Shown: positions 37,475 to 46,377 of the stretch, in pieces | Position numbering within the stretch: the first letter of the stretch is position 1 | How the letters are laid out: each line of letters opens with the position of its first letter | From: an uncultured Lachnospiraceae bacterium | GTDB lineage: Bacteria > Bacillota > Clostridia > Lachnospirales > Lachnospiraceae | NCBI GenBank assembly: GCA_945929965.1 | Contig: CAMEOT010000004.1 | Span: 1 to 64,000 of the forward strand | Length of the DNA: 64,000 nucleotides | Direction: 5' to 3' | Position numbers and translations under genes: made by a program | Notes under the pieces: generated by a model | Seen by the model: only the letters and a program-made list of their open reading frames with translations | What the model was told of the DNA's origin: nothing | Database searches by the model: none

Positions 37475-37748
37475 TCCCGTTCCCCTTTCGTAAAATTTCG
37501 CTTCCCGCAATTATAAACGTTTCTTCAAAAAATTTCCTTCCATACGAAATAGAATATCCCAAAAGCGAAAATCCTATACAGATGGCACTTTTTCCGTGAA
37601 TGTGTTATACTACGTTTATGTGTTTTCCATTTACGCTGATTTCTGCAATGCTCCGTACCCGTCAGCGTCATTGAATCATTGGAACATAGGGCATGCCTGA
37701 TGTGTGATCATTATTAGGCTGAAAAAATTAATGTGAGGTTTATAGAAT

Positions 37749-38270
37749 ATGAGTACAACAGATAATAAGGAAAATAATAAAGAAATAAAGACAGAAGCGC
37801 TTCCCGCAAAAAAGGTCTCTGATTCCGAGACCCATCAGTTGCACGTTGTCATCCATCCGGATATCAACGGATTTGGTCGGCTGTTCGGTGGAAGGCTTTT
37901 GGAATGGATCGACGAAGTAGCCGGTGCCACCGCCAGACGTCACTGCGGCAGAGACGCCACCACCGTAGCCATCGACAACCTGTATTTTAAATCCGGTGCC
38001 TATCTGAATGACATTATTGTGCTGATCGGTAAAGTCACCCATGTGGGACATACCTCTATGGAAGTACGCGTGGATACCTATCGCGAAGAGCAGGACGGCA
38101 CCAGACACCCCATCAACCGGGCTTATTTTGTCATGGTAGCTATGGGAGACAATGGAAAACCCACCCCGGTTCCCGGCCTCATCTTAGAGAACGAGGGGGA
38201 ACGCATGGAGTGGGATAATGCCATTAAGAGAAGAGAGTTACGTCTGGTCCGGAAGAAAGAGGGCTTCTAG
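37749..38270 (+). CDS. Acyl-CoA thioesterase, hotdog fold
   Basis: A 173-residue YciA-like thioesterase that hydrolyses acyl-CoA. FGRLFGGRLLEWIDEVAGATARRHC holds the catalytic aspartate and the helix of the hotdog fold, and GHTSMEVRVDTYRE follows. A Lys/Glu-rich N-terminal tail of about 25 residues precedes the domain. It is the only plus-strand gene in this cluster and its stop codon overlaps that of the GH25 gene through a shared CTAG. Confidence 0.88.
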   Translation: MSTTDNKENNKEIKTEALPAKKVSDSETHQLHVVIHPDINGFGRLFGGRLLEWIDEVAGATARRHCGRDATTVAIDNLYFKSGAYLNDIIVLIGKVTHVGHTSMEVRVDTYREEQDGTRHPINRAYFVMVAMGDNGKPTPVPGLILENEGERMEWDNAIKRRELRLVRKKEGF

Positions 38271-39409
38271 AAATCCCCGAACCAGATATTCAGATCCACT
38301 TCCTCATTGATGCCGTCCACAGCGCCTTTTTCGCTGTACTGCCATACCTTATAGGCATACGGATAATAGAGATCATCATTGTAGTAAGCAAACCACTTAT
38401 CGTACTGTTCCAGCTGTCCCAGATCCAGCATCAGCGTAGCCATCTCCATGTTGTGATAGATCATGGGTTTGTAGCCGGCATCCTGAACAGTCTGGCAGAA
38501 CAGAGCGGTCAGGCGGGTTCTCTCTTCCACGCTCAGATCATTGGCACGTCCTTTGCCGCCGCTTACTTTCTCCACATCGTAGACAATGGGAAGCTCAACA
38601 TTGTAAGGCTTTATCTTCTCTAATACCAGATTCGCCTCTTCCAACAGTTCTGCATCCGTGATCGCCTGGGAATAGAAGTAAACACCTACTTTGATGCCTG
38701 CCTGCAGAGCACCCTTGATATTCTGTTCGAAATACTCGTCTTCCACAAGCTTCCCTTCTGTACCGTAGCCTCTGAGACCCACACGGATAAATGCGAACTC
38801 CACGCCATCCGCAGCGACTTTCGTCCAGTCGATATTGCCCTGATGCTTGGAGACGTCGATACCCTTGTGGGATACCACCTGACCATCCTGCATGTACTGC
38901 ACTTCGCCATCCTCCAAAATGTTCAGGTTCTCCAATGCATAGTCATTTTTCTGCAAGTCGTCACGAATGGGAACAAAATTAAAAGTTCCGTTGCTCACTA
39001 CCACCAGTTCATCCGGATAGTAGGGACGTAAAGTCTCTACCATGGTGGTACCGGAGGTCAGGCCATCACGGATCCCGGAGAGGATCTTGTTCTCTTCTTC
39101 ATCCTCGGCCTGCTGCTTTGCTTCCGCTATCAGCGCATCCACTTCCTCCTGCGTATAAGTCTTGGCAGCCTCTGCTGCACTCTCCGTCTGACCGCCCGCT
39201 TCCGCTGCCGCTGCCAGATCGTTGGCGTTATCCTGGAACTTGCTGTCGATCCAGGAATACAGGATTCCCGCCACATATGTTACCAGAACCAGTACTAACA
39301 GACATCCGGTCATGACCAGGATCGATGCTATGGTGTTATTTTTCTTACGCTTATTTGCTCTGCTCAGACGATCCTCGGAGATCCGTCCGTTTTCATTTTG
39401 TTTTTTCAT
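38267..39409 (-). CDS. Membrane-anchored GH25 muramidase
   Basis: A 380-residue protein with a basic N-terminal tail, one transmembrane helix (about residues 27-52) and a Gln/Glu/Ala-rich stretch to about 110. The C-terminal GH25 lysozyme domain begins at KGIDVSKHQGNIDW (about residue 184) and has IRVGLRGYG, GVYFYSQAI and the acidic LPIVYDVE. It cuts the glycan strands of peptidoglycan. AGGGGTACTT precedes the ATG. Located 150 bp downstream of sigF, so a sporulation or engulfment role is possible but unproven. Confidence 0.9.
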   Translation of the reverse strand: MKKQNENGRISEDRLSRANKRKKNNTIASILVMTGCLLVLVLVTYVAGILYSWIDSKFQDNANDLAAAAEAGGQTESAAEAAKTYTQEEVDALIAEAKQQAEDEEENKILSGIRDGLTSGTTMVETLRPYYPDELVVVSNGTFNFVPIRDDLQKNDYALENLNILEDGEVQYMQDGQVVSHKGIDVSKHQGNIDWTKVAADGVEFAFIRVGLRGYGTEGKLVEDEYFEQNIKGALQAGIKVGVYFYSQAITDAELLEEANLVLEKIKPYNVELPIVYDVEKVSGGKGRANDLSVEERTRLTALFCQTVQDAGYKPMIYHNMEMATLMLDLGQLEQYDKWFAYYNDDLYYPYAYKVWQYSEKGAVDGINEEVDLNIWFGDF

Positions 39410-39558
39410 AAGTACCCCTGCTCTCCTTTTTCATACTGTCTCTCTAAACTTACAGTATTCAGCCCTATCTAATTACATTCCTTTATATAATATAATCGAA
39501 TTTCCGGCGGAAAGGAAGAGGAAAAATTATGTTTATGAATTCTTAATGAAATTTCGAT

Positions 39559-40326
39559 TTATCCGGCCATCTCCCGCATTTCCCGCAGTATCTTTTTCTC
39601 CAGACGGCTGACCTGCACCTGACTGATCCCCAGGATCCCGGCGATCTCCACCTGGGTTTTATTCTGAAAATAGCGCATGCGGATCAACTCCCGGTCTCTC
39701 TCCGGAAGCTCCCCAAGCAGCTGTGCCAGCAGCATCTGGTCTAACAGTCTGTCCTTCTCCACATCATTTTCCACCGCACTGCTGCTTCCCATGCTGGCTC
39801 CCACACAGCCGTGGGCCGCGGCCACTACCCGGTCCGCCAGGCACAATTCGCTGCCATCCTCCTGCCCCACGCTGCTGTTGAGGGATTCCACCTCTGCTCC
39901 GGCTTCCATTGCCAGAATGATTGCCTCCCTGCTAAGCTGTGCTTCCTCGGACAGCTCCTGCAGCGTCGGTTCTCTGTGCAGTCTGCTCTGCAGCCGTTGT
40001 CTTGCCAGCTTCACCTTCAGTCCGTCCTCTTTAATCGTGCGGGAGACCTTTAACAGTCCGTCGTCCCTAAGGAACCTCTTGATCTCTCCTGTGATCATGG
40101 GTACGGCATAGGTGGAGAACCGCACGTCCAGTCTCAGATCAAATTTATCAATGGCTTTCATCAAACCGATTACCCCGATCTGGAACAGATCCTCCGGGTC
40201 ATACCCTCTGCCCAGGAATCTCTTTACAATGTGGTGCACCAGTCCTAAATTGTTCTCGATCAGTACTTCTCTCGCTTCTTTATCCCCGCTCTGTGACTTT
40301 CCGATGAGTACTGATACTTCTTCCAT
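39559..40326 (-). CDS. sigF: Sporulation sigma factor SigF
   Basis: A 255-residue sigma-70-like factor that starts the forespore programme. Region 2 is DLFQIGVIGLMKAIDKFDLR plus VRFSTYAVPMITGEIKRFLR, region 3 lies at about 110-140, and region 4 is IRMRYFQNKTQVEIAGILGI with SQVQVSRLEKK. Gene order spoIIAA-spoIIAB-sigF identifies it over SigG. It starts 3 bp after the spoIIAB stop. Held inactive by SpoIIAB until septation. Confidence 0.95.
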   Translation of the reverse strand: MEEVSVLIGKSQSGDKEAREVLIENNLGLVHHIVKRFLGRGYDPEDLFQIGVIGLMKAIDKFDLRLDVRFSTYAVPMITGEIKRFLRDDGLLKVSRTIKEDGLKVKLARQRLQSRLHREPTLQELSEEAQLSREAIILAMEAGAEVESLNSSVGQEDGSELCLADRVVAAAHGCVGASMGSSSAVENDVEKDRLLDQMLLAQLLGELPERDRELIRMRYFQNKTQVEIAGILGISQVQVSRLEKKILREMREMAG

Positions 40327-40329
40327 GTC

Positions 40330-40893
40330 TCAGTCCTCTTTTCCGATCCAGTCTCCGCAACGCATTTTCTTCCACATATGTACTCTTGTGCCCTTCCCCG
40401 GTGTGCTCTCCACCTCCAGGTCATCCATGAACGCTTCCATAAAGGCAAATCCCATGCCGGAACGCTCCAGTTCCGGTTTCGTGGTAAACAGCGGTTCCAT
40501 GGCTTTCTTAAGATCCTCGATCCCCTTTCCCTGATCTGTGATCTCGATGGATAACATATCTCCCTCCAGGACACAGCGCATCCGCACTTTTCCCGGATGA
40601 ACAATGCTGTACGCCGGAATGCTTTCCCCATGTCTGCTGTACCCGGACAGGTTCTCGTAACCGTGAATAATGGCATTGGTCACCGCTTCCGACACTGCAG
40701 TTTTGATATCGGCCAGTTCCTCCAGCGTCGGATTCAGATGGGTGATGAATGCCGCCACCGCCACTCTGGCAAAGCTCTCATTGCAGGAAATCGCATCAAA
40801 TACGATCTCCATCTCATTCCGTTTCCCTTGTGTTTTATTCTGCGGATCCTCTCTTTTCTCTGTCAGTTGCACTTCTTCCCTCTCTGCTACCAT
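40330..40893 (-). CDS. spoIIAB: Anti-sigma F factor SpoIIAB
   Basis: A serine kinase and anti-sigma factor of the GHKL fold. The N box is SEAVTNAIIHGYE, the G1 box ITDQGKGIEDL, and the G2 box SGMGFAFMEAFMDD. It binds SigF and phosphorylates SpoIIAA. The ATG at 40893 has a very good site (GAGGAAAAC) and gives 187 residues, about 40 more than usual. The homologous part begins at the ATG at 40812 (160 residues), which has a weaker site. The extra 27 N-terminal residues are charged and of unknown use. Confidence 0.92.
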   Translation of the reverse strand: MVAEREEVQLTEKREDPQNKTQGKRNEMEIVFDAISCNESFARVAVAAFITHLNPTLEELADIKTAVSEAVTNAIIHGYENLSGYSRHGESIPAYSIVHPGKVRMRCVLEGDMLSIEITDQGKGIEDLKKAMEPLFTTKPELERSGMGFAFMEAFMDDLEVESTPGKGTRVHMWKKMRCGDWIGKED

Positions 40894-40997
40894 GTTTTCC
40901 TCATTTCTGCGCTTACTATTGCACTGTTTTTCATATTTTTTTGCATGATTTCTTTCATATTTCTGTGATTTTCGACAATATCTTTGCTCCGGCTCTC

Positions 40998-41315
40998 TTA
41001 CCCCGGCAGGATCTCTACAATCCCATGAAGCCCAGACATTCGAAAAATACGTTGGATCTGTCGGTCTGCGTGGATGGCATAGACATGTCCGCCGAAGCAG
41101 GAAATCTTGCGATATCGTCCCATAATAATTCCAATCCCCGAAGAATCCATAAAACGGGTATCTTCAAAATCAAACACTACATTTTCCACATTTTCCCTGA
41201 CCAGAAGCCTGTCTGCCCCCTCGCAGATGTAGGCGGCTCTGTGATGATCCACTTCCTCCGGCATACGCACCATCAGGCAATTATCAATGATCTGAAAGTC
41301 TTGAAAATCTTCCAT
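40998..41315 (-). CDS. spoIIAA: Anti-anti-sigma F factor SpoIIAA
   Basis: A 105-residue STAS protein. The phosphorylated serine lies in MDSSGIGIIMGRY (about residues 60-72). Unphosphorylated SpoIIAA pulls SpoIIAB off SigF. The start at 41315 is set by AGAGGAAAT; another ATG four codons upstream is less well placed. It heads the spoIIAA-spoIIAB-sigF operon. Confidence 0.94.
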   Translation of the reverse strand: MEDFQDFQIIDNCLMVRMPEEVDHHRAAYICEGADRLLVRENVENVVFDFEDTRFMDSSGIGIIMGRYRKISCFGGHVYAIHADRQIQRIFRMSGLHGIVEILPG

Positions 41316-41362
41316 ATTTCCTCTCATTCTGCTGTTGCACAGCGTTTCTTCATTTTGCTATA

Positions 41363-41399
41363 AAAAAAGAGAACCTGCCTCTTGTAACAAGTTCTCTTT
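41363..41399 (-). terminator. Terminator of the zinc-ribbon/TPR gene
   Basis: AAAGAGAACCTG and CAAGTTCTCTTT pair, followed on the minus strand by TTTTTTTAT. It lies 44 bp past the TPR gene and just upstream of spoIIAA, isolating the sporulation operon. Confidence 0.8.
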
Positions 41400-41442
41400 C
41401 GTGTGTTGTGTGTAATTGTCTGATGGTATGTTATAAATTCCG

Positions 41443-42858
41443 TTACTGTGCGGTATTCTCTGCCAGCTGGGAACGATATCTCTGGGCACTTCTGGCAGTC
41501 TCGGTATTCGGGAACAGCTCTATGATCTTATCATAAGTAGCGATGGCATTCTGTGTGTCGTCGCTCTTGCGATAGGAATTGCCCAGACTAAGCCAGGCGT
41601 CCTTGTTCGTCTCATCATAGATGACTGCCTTGGACAGATTCTCGATAGCCGCTTTATAATCCTCACTGCGGTAAGCATTATAGCCTGTCTCATAATACTG
41701 CGCCGAGAGCTGCGGTCCGATCAGGCCAAGCAATGTCTTATACAATGTCTGAAAAGCTTCGGACGTATCATCCACATTCACAGAAGCGGAAATCGTCTCC
41801 AGGTTTGTCGCAGTCTGTGTAATATCCTGATTCTCCAGATAGGCAGTAGCTGCTGCCAACAGGTTATCAATGGTCTGCAGCGTACCATCGGCTCCCACAT
41901 ATCCCTGGAGCTCCTGATTCAGGGTATCGTTCTCTGTCTGTAATGCCTCCATCTGTGTCTCAAGCTCCTGAATTCTGGAGGTCTTGGTGTCTAACTGGTT
42001 ACCGATATCCGTGATGGTCTTCTGTGCTTCATTATTGGCATTAGACACTGCCGCCGGAACCACCAGGAAATACATTACAGCCAGTCCGATGACCAGTCCG
42101 ATAGCAATATTGATCAGAGAGGAAAGTCCTGCACTCTTCTGCTCTTTCACATTTAAGGGCTGGATGATGATCTCATTGTCACTCTGGTAGCGTACCGCAT
42201 CGTCTTTTTTCCGTCTGCCGGTCTGTTTGCCGTTCTCATCCGGCGCCAGTTGCATCTCCACTTCCTTCAGATAACGAAGGGTCAGTGTATTGTTGCGATC
42301 GATGTCCATGCATTTACGCAGTTCTCTCTCCGCTCTGTCCCACTGCTCGCTGTCCATATAAAGCAGCGCTAACAGCTGATGTGCCCGGATGAACTTCGGG
42401 TTCAGGGACAATACCTTTTTCAGCTGGATAATTGCCAGATCCTTGCTGTCCTGATTGCAGTAGACCAGCGCCTGGTTGTATTTTTTAATGGTCTGGTTAA
42501 TGGCATCCAGGCGGGAAGCGTTGGACTGCAGCATGTTGATATAATCGTCCGCGATATTTTTCTCGGGACGCATATTTTTGCTGATGACCCATTCGCTGAG
42601 CGCCGCAACAACCTCTCCGGTCTCAAAATATACCAGTCCTAACAGATTTCTGGCTTCGATATTGTTTTTATTGAATTTCAGGCTCTGCCGTAAGCTGTTG
42701 ATCGCACCTGTAAGATCCCGTACTCCCGCTTTCTCCAGTCCGTCGTTGTAGAAACGGTTGGACATGCACATGATCTTTTTATAGAGGGATACATCTGCTC
42801 CACAGGATGTACAGAAATCATGCTCTGACAGATGGCAGCCGCAGTTATAACAAAACAT
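41443..42858 (-). CDS. Zinc-ribbon, TPR and coiled-coil membrane protein
   Basis: A 471-residue protein with several modules. An N-terminal zinc ribbon uses Cys3, Cys6, Cys16 and Cys19. TPR repeats span about 30-200. One transmembrane helix lies near 252-275. An extracytoplasmic coiled coil (about 280-325) leads into a second TPR pair (about 385-460). Zinc ribbon and first TPRs should be cytosolic, the second TPR set outside. It may be a scaffold linking the cytoplasm with the envelope. I do not recognise a named family. Last gene after folC and the 49-residue gene. Confidence 0.75.
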   Translation of the reverse strand: MFCYNCGCHLSEHDFCTSCGADVSLYKKIMCMSNRFYNDGLEKAGVRDLTGAINSLRQSLKFNKNNIEARNLLGLVYFETGEVVAALSEWVISKNMRPEKNIADDYINMLQSNASRLDAINQTIKKYNQALVYCNQDSKDLAIIQLKKVLSLNPKFIRAHQLLALLYMDSEQWDRAERELRKCMDIDRNNTLTLRYLKEVEMQLAPDENGKQTGRRKKDDAVRYQSDNEIIIQPLNVKEQKSAGLSSLINIAIGLVIGLAVMYFLVVPAAVSNANNEAQKTITDIGNQLDTKTSRIQELETQMEALQTENDTLNQELQGYVGADGTLQTIDNLLAAATAYLENQDITQTATNLETISASVNVDDTSEAFQTLYKTLLGLIGPQLSAQYYETGYNAYRSEDYKAAIENLSKAVIYDETNKDAWLSLGNSYRKSDDTQNAIATYDKIIELFPNTETARSAQRYRSQLAENTAQ

Positions 42859-42868
42859 GCTTTCCCTC

Positions 42869-43018
42869 CTATTTCTCTTCTTTTTCTTCAGCTTCTTTCA
42901 TCATCTTCACCAAAAGATCTGCCGCATCGGTCAGATCCTGATTGTAGATGGCTTCTTCCGCATCTTCCACTTCCAGACTTGGATGAAACTTCTTCAGTTC
43001 TTCTTCAAAATTGATCAT
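42869..43018 (-). CDS. Small acidic protein coupled to folC
   Basis: A 49-residue open frame starting MINFEEELKKFHPSLEVEDA and ending in KEAEEKEEK. It overlaps the end of folC by 14 nt in another frame and has AAAGGAG about 10 nt before its ATG inside folC. It ends 10 bp before the TPR gene. About a third of its residues are acidic and the pattern suggests two amphipathic helices. Coding character is supported by the tight spacing between two real genes; function unknown. Confidence 0.65.
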   Translation of the reverse strand: MINFEEELKKFHPSLEVEDAEEAIYNQDLTDAADLLVKMMKEAEEKEEK

Positions 43019-44393
43019 GGTCCAAAGACTCCTTTATTTCCCCGACAAGATACAGGCTGCCCGCGATATAGAGACGTTCTCCGGGGCGTTTCTCCCCAAG
43101 CTGCTCCCGCAGTGCCGTATCCGCTTCCGTATACATAGTATAATGTCCCGGATAAGCTGCCAGCAGATCTCTGAATTTTTCCATGGAGAGAGATCTCGCC
43201 GTCCGCATATGGGTAAAGGCGATATGGTCGAACAATCCCGACGTTATCACCCGCTGTATCATATGCCTGCAGTCCTTATCCGCCGCCACACCAAATAACA
43301 GTCTCCTGCCTCCTGTGCAGCCGTCCTGTTCCACGGTATCCAGAAAAGCCCGGATGCCGTCGTCATTATGCGCACCATCCACATATACCTCGGAAAGCAC
43401 CTCTTCCATACGTCCCTGCCAGAAACAGCCAAGGATTCCCCGACGTATCTCTTCCACAGTGGGACACCCGGCTCCTGCACAGAGCCTGCCGCCGTTCTCC
43501 TCCGTATCCGTACTGCGAAACAGCACTTCCACGGCCCGAACCGCCAACGCTGCATTCTCCATCTGGTAGCGTGCAATGGTGTGCAAAGTAAGACTAATAT
43601 AATTATAATACTCAGAGCGCAGGGAAAAATCAATGTATTTCTTCCGAAATCCGAGGAAAGTATAGTCCTTTTTCGACACCGGTATCTGTGGGGCACCAAG
43701 TTCTGACGCTTTACGGCAAATTACCGCACTGGCGTCCGCATCCCCGTCCAGGTACACCACCGGAACACCCGGGCGCAGAATCCCTGCCTTTTCCGCAGCG
43801 ATCTTTGCCGTGGTGTCTCCCAGGTACTGTACGTGATCCAGACTGATCCTCGTAATGACGGTCAAAAGCTTATTGTCCACATAATTCGTGGCATCCAGTC
43901 TTCCCCCCAGTCCGGTCTCAATGATGCAGTAATCCGGCTTTTCTTCTGCAAAGCAGAGTAATGCCATACAGAAAAGATATTCGTAAAAATTAAGTACAAA
44001 TTCCAGGGGAGTTTCTTCTCCAGGCAGCAAGGCTCCTAGGTTAACGGAATTTGCCTCCTGAAGCGCATCCCCTACTGCGCGGTAAACCTGCAAAAAAGCT
44101 TCTTCGGATATCATTTTCCCATTGACGGTAAACCGCTCCCGCATATCCACCAGATGAGGTGAAGTAAATACGGCCGTGCGATAGCCTGCTTCCTGCAGGA
44201 TCGAACTCATGTAGGCACAGACGGAGCCTTTTCCATTGGTGCCCGCCACATGGATGATCCGCAGATTCTGCTCCGGATTTCCCAGTTTCTTTAAAAACCA
44301 CCTGAAATCCCTGTTATCCTTTTTGACAGTAAAGCGGGGCATATCGTTAAGATATGCCACCGCTTCCTCATACGATGATGCATTTTTATTCAT
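43005..44393 (-). CDS. folC: Folylpolyglutamate synthase / dihydrofolate synthase
   Basis: A 462-residue Mur-ligase-like enzyme that adds glutamate to folates. The P-loop is GTNGKGSVCAYM (about residues 49-60), followed by FTSPHLVDMRERF, the folate-binding loop. ETGLGGRLDATN and the late VDGAHNDDGIRAF are also typical. Its end overlaps the small gene at 42869-43018. valS and folC are often adjacent in Firmicutes; here they are separated by a membrane protein gene and a repeat. Confidence 0.94.
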   Translation of the reverse strand: MNKNASSYEEAVAYLNDMPRFTVKKDNRDFRWFLKKLGNPEQNLRIIHVAGTNGKGSVCAYMSSILQEAGYRTAVFTSPHLVDMRERFTVNGKMISEEAFLQVYRAVGDALQEANSVNLGALLPGEETPLEFVLNFYEYLFCMALLCFAEEKPDYCIIETGLGGRLDATNYVDNKLLTVITRISLDHVQYLGDTTAKIAAEKAGILRPGVPVVYLDGDADASAVICRKASELGAPQIPVSKKDYTFLGFRKKYIDFSLRSEYYNYISLTLHTIARYQMENAALAVRAVEVLFRSTDTEENGGRLCAGAGCPTVEEIRRGILGCFWQGRMEEVLSEVYVDGAHNDDGIRAFLDTVEQDGCTGGRRLLFGVAADKDCRHMIQRVITSGLFDHIAFTHMRTARSLSMEKFRDLLAAYPGHYTMYTEADTALREQLGEKRPGERLYIAGSLYLVGEIKESLDHDQF

Positions 44394-44738
44394 AATCTAA
44401 TTATCCCTACAAAAACCAATAACTCTGCTTTGTCCCATGACAGAGTGTACAACACCTTCTGTTCTATTGTCAATGCGGGCGCTCATCTTTCTTCTATGCG
44501 GAAATCCAAATTTATGATATAATGTTCGCGAAGGCAAAAGTGAGCATGGAACAAAGACGGACGCGCATGCTTGCATGTATCGGACGGATATGTTCCATGT
44601 GAACGCGCCCGCGGGTCCGGGAAACCAGAGGTTTTCCGGACTTTTGCCGAAGCAAAGACGCTTATGCTATATGAGCGCAGGCTCGCCATTAATTAGCGAA
44701 CGGCGAATTGGATCAACAGGAGGATTTATAAATAAGTT
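44394..44738. repeat. Non-coding region with a branched hairpin element
   Basis: An outer stem GGCAAAAGT/ACTTTTGCC (44533-44541 with 44640-44648) encloses two long hairpins. The first, CATGGAACA/TGTTCCATG (44545-44599), has CATGCTTGCATG at its centre. The second is an 11-bp stem, TCCGGGAAACC with GGTTTTCCGGA around loop AGA (44616-44640). The whole forms a three-way junction upstream of the membrane-protein gene. The rest of the gap shows no gene. Confidence 0.7.
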
Positions 44739-46292
44739 ATGCTTCATCCACTTAACAGTAAACGGTTTAGAAAAATATTATGTGGGGGGCTTTTCACGTT
44801 GGTTCCTCTTCTTTCAGCCATTCTTTTTTGTTTCAGGGATGGAAAATTAATCAGTGATATTTATATTCCTCTGGGTGGCTGGAGTGATGAGATCACCTAC
44901 TACAAACAGATCGAAGGGATCCTCGCCTATGGTATGCCCCGCGGCTACTTTGGCTACAACCAGTCCCGGGCTCTCTATGGCTCTCTCGGAGTATGGGGTC
45001 TGCTGCCTCTGATCCCTTATGTTATATTCGGTTTTTTCTTCGGCTGGAATTACTGTTCCCCGGTTTATGCCAATATTCTCTTCAGCATGCTGGCTTTTCT
45101 CGTGATCTATATTTTTCTACGTCCCGATAAAAAAAGCCTTGGCGTTATTTCCATATTCTGGATCACAAATCAGTTCCTGAACCGCTATGTACTCTCGGGT
45201 GTAGTAGAATCTTCTGTTATTTTACAATTAGTTGTGATAACCTCATGTGCTGAATACTTATTATCCGATAAAGTGCGTACGCAGGTCGGTCGTTCCTTTA
45301 CTCCCCGTAAAGATTCCGCCGTATTGGTTCTATGTACTTTTCTGATCTGCCTTTTAACCCTGGCCAGACCCTATTACGGAGTCTTATTTCTGATTCCTCT
45401 GTGGAAAGCCGTAAAGGATAAAAACAGGAAGCTGATCTTCTCCCTTCCGTTTCTGGCTGTTGCAATCATAGGTTTATTTTTTATCAATAACCATTATTTT
45501 TGTTCTGTGTATTTTAACAATATTTTTGCCTTCGATAAAATGCGTTCTGCCGGTCTCGGAGGAATGGTGCTGTCCTTGTTCAACAGCATTGTGGAAATCC
45601 TTCGTCTGATCTGGTATGCCCTGCGTTATAAGGGAAGCGGAGTCGGCTGGTACTATCTCCTCTTAGGTCTGGAATTATTCGGAATGACAGTTATATGTAT
45701 TCTGAGAAAAATCCGCAGGCAGGCGGTTCCTCCTATATATATCATTACATTAATCGGGAATTCCCTGATTCTTATCAGCATTATCGAAATGTATCAGCTG
45801 GGTGTTGGGGCAAGACATATTTTAGCTCTGCTCATCGTAAATGCAATTGTTCTGATCCTGGAATCCCATTTTTTCTGGGGAATTCTGTTTGCTGCCATAT
45901 GCCTGTTCTCCATCTGGCAGACACAGGGTGCCGATGGACTTCCTTATGCGGAGGAAAGTTACTCTTCGTATATGGATTTTCTGGAAGAGGCTTTCTCTGA
46001 GATAATTCAGATATCCGATGATATCTCCTATGACAATGTCGTGGCAATGCCCACCGCAGACAGCAAAGCCGCAAACCCGGGCGAAAATGTTTCCACCTAT
46101 TACGGTCTTCTGTTCGCCGTCCCCGCCGGAGCCGGGGTCAGTCTTGATTATCAGGACTTTTATGATGATCCGGACAATATAAAAGCAAAATATATTCTGG
46201 TTCATCCGGAAGGAAGTATCCGGTTTACACTGGAAAATATGGGAATGACCTGTGTCTATGAGGACAGCACTGCCATGCTGTATTCCCGATAA
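44739..46292 (+). CDS. Polytopic membrane protein, possibly a GT-C glycosyltransferase
   Basis: A 517-residue protein with about ten transmembrane helices and a C-terminal extracytoplasmic part from about residue 400. The first outer loop holds acidic residues after the first helix (SDIYIPLGGWSDEITYYKQI), the position used for metal and catalysis in GT-C enzymes. No confident family match. The only AGGAGG is 15 nt before the ATG, and the codon just before the ATG closes with a stop, so the start is unusual. It is transcribed alone behind the branched element. Confidence 0.6.
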   Translation: MLHPLNSKRFRKILCGGLFTLVPLLSAILFCFRDGKLISDIYIPLGGWSDEITYYKQIEGILAYGMPRGYFGYNQSRALYGSLGVWGLLPLIPYVIFGFFFGWNYCSPVYANILFSMLAFLVIYIFLRPDKKSLGVISIFWITNQFLNRYVLSGVVESSVILQLVVITSCAEYLLSDKVRTQVGRSFTPRKDSAVLVLCTFLICLLTLARPYYGVLFLIPLWKAVKDKNRKLIFSLPFLAVAIIGLFFINNHYFCSVYFNNIFAFDKMRSAGLGGMVLSLFNSIVEILRLIWYALRYKGSGVGWYYLLLGLELFGMTVICILRKIRRQAVPPIYIITLIGNSLILISIIEMYQLGVGARHILALLIVNAIVLILESHFFWGILFAAICLFSIWQTQGADGLPYAEESYSSYMDFLEEAFSEIIQISDDISYDNVVAMPTADSKAANPGENVSTYYGLLFAVPAGAGVSLDYQDFYDDPDNIKAKYILVHPEGSIRFTLENMGMTCVYEDSTAMLYSR

Positions 46293-46316
46293 CAAAATAG
46301 TGCCAATGCCTAAACA

Positions 46317-46350
46317 AAAAGCTGTATGTCCCACAGAACATACAGCTTTT
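46317..46350. terminator. Bidirectional terminator between membrane protein gene and valS
   Basis: AAAAGCTGTATGT pairs with ACATACAGCTTTT, followed by TTTTCTTTTCC on the plus strand and A-rich DNA on the other side. Confidence 0.85.
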
Positions 46351-46377
46351 CTTTTCCTAATATTCTATAAAAACATC

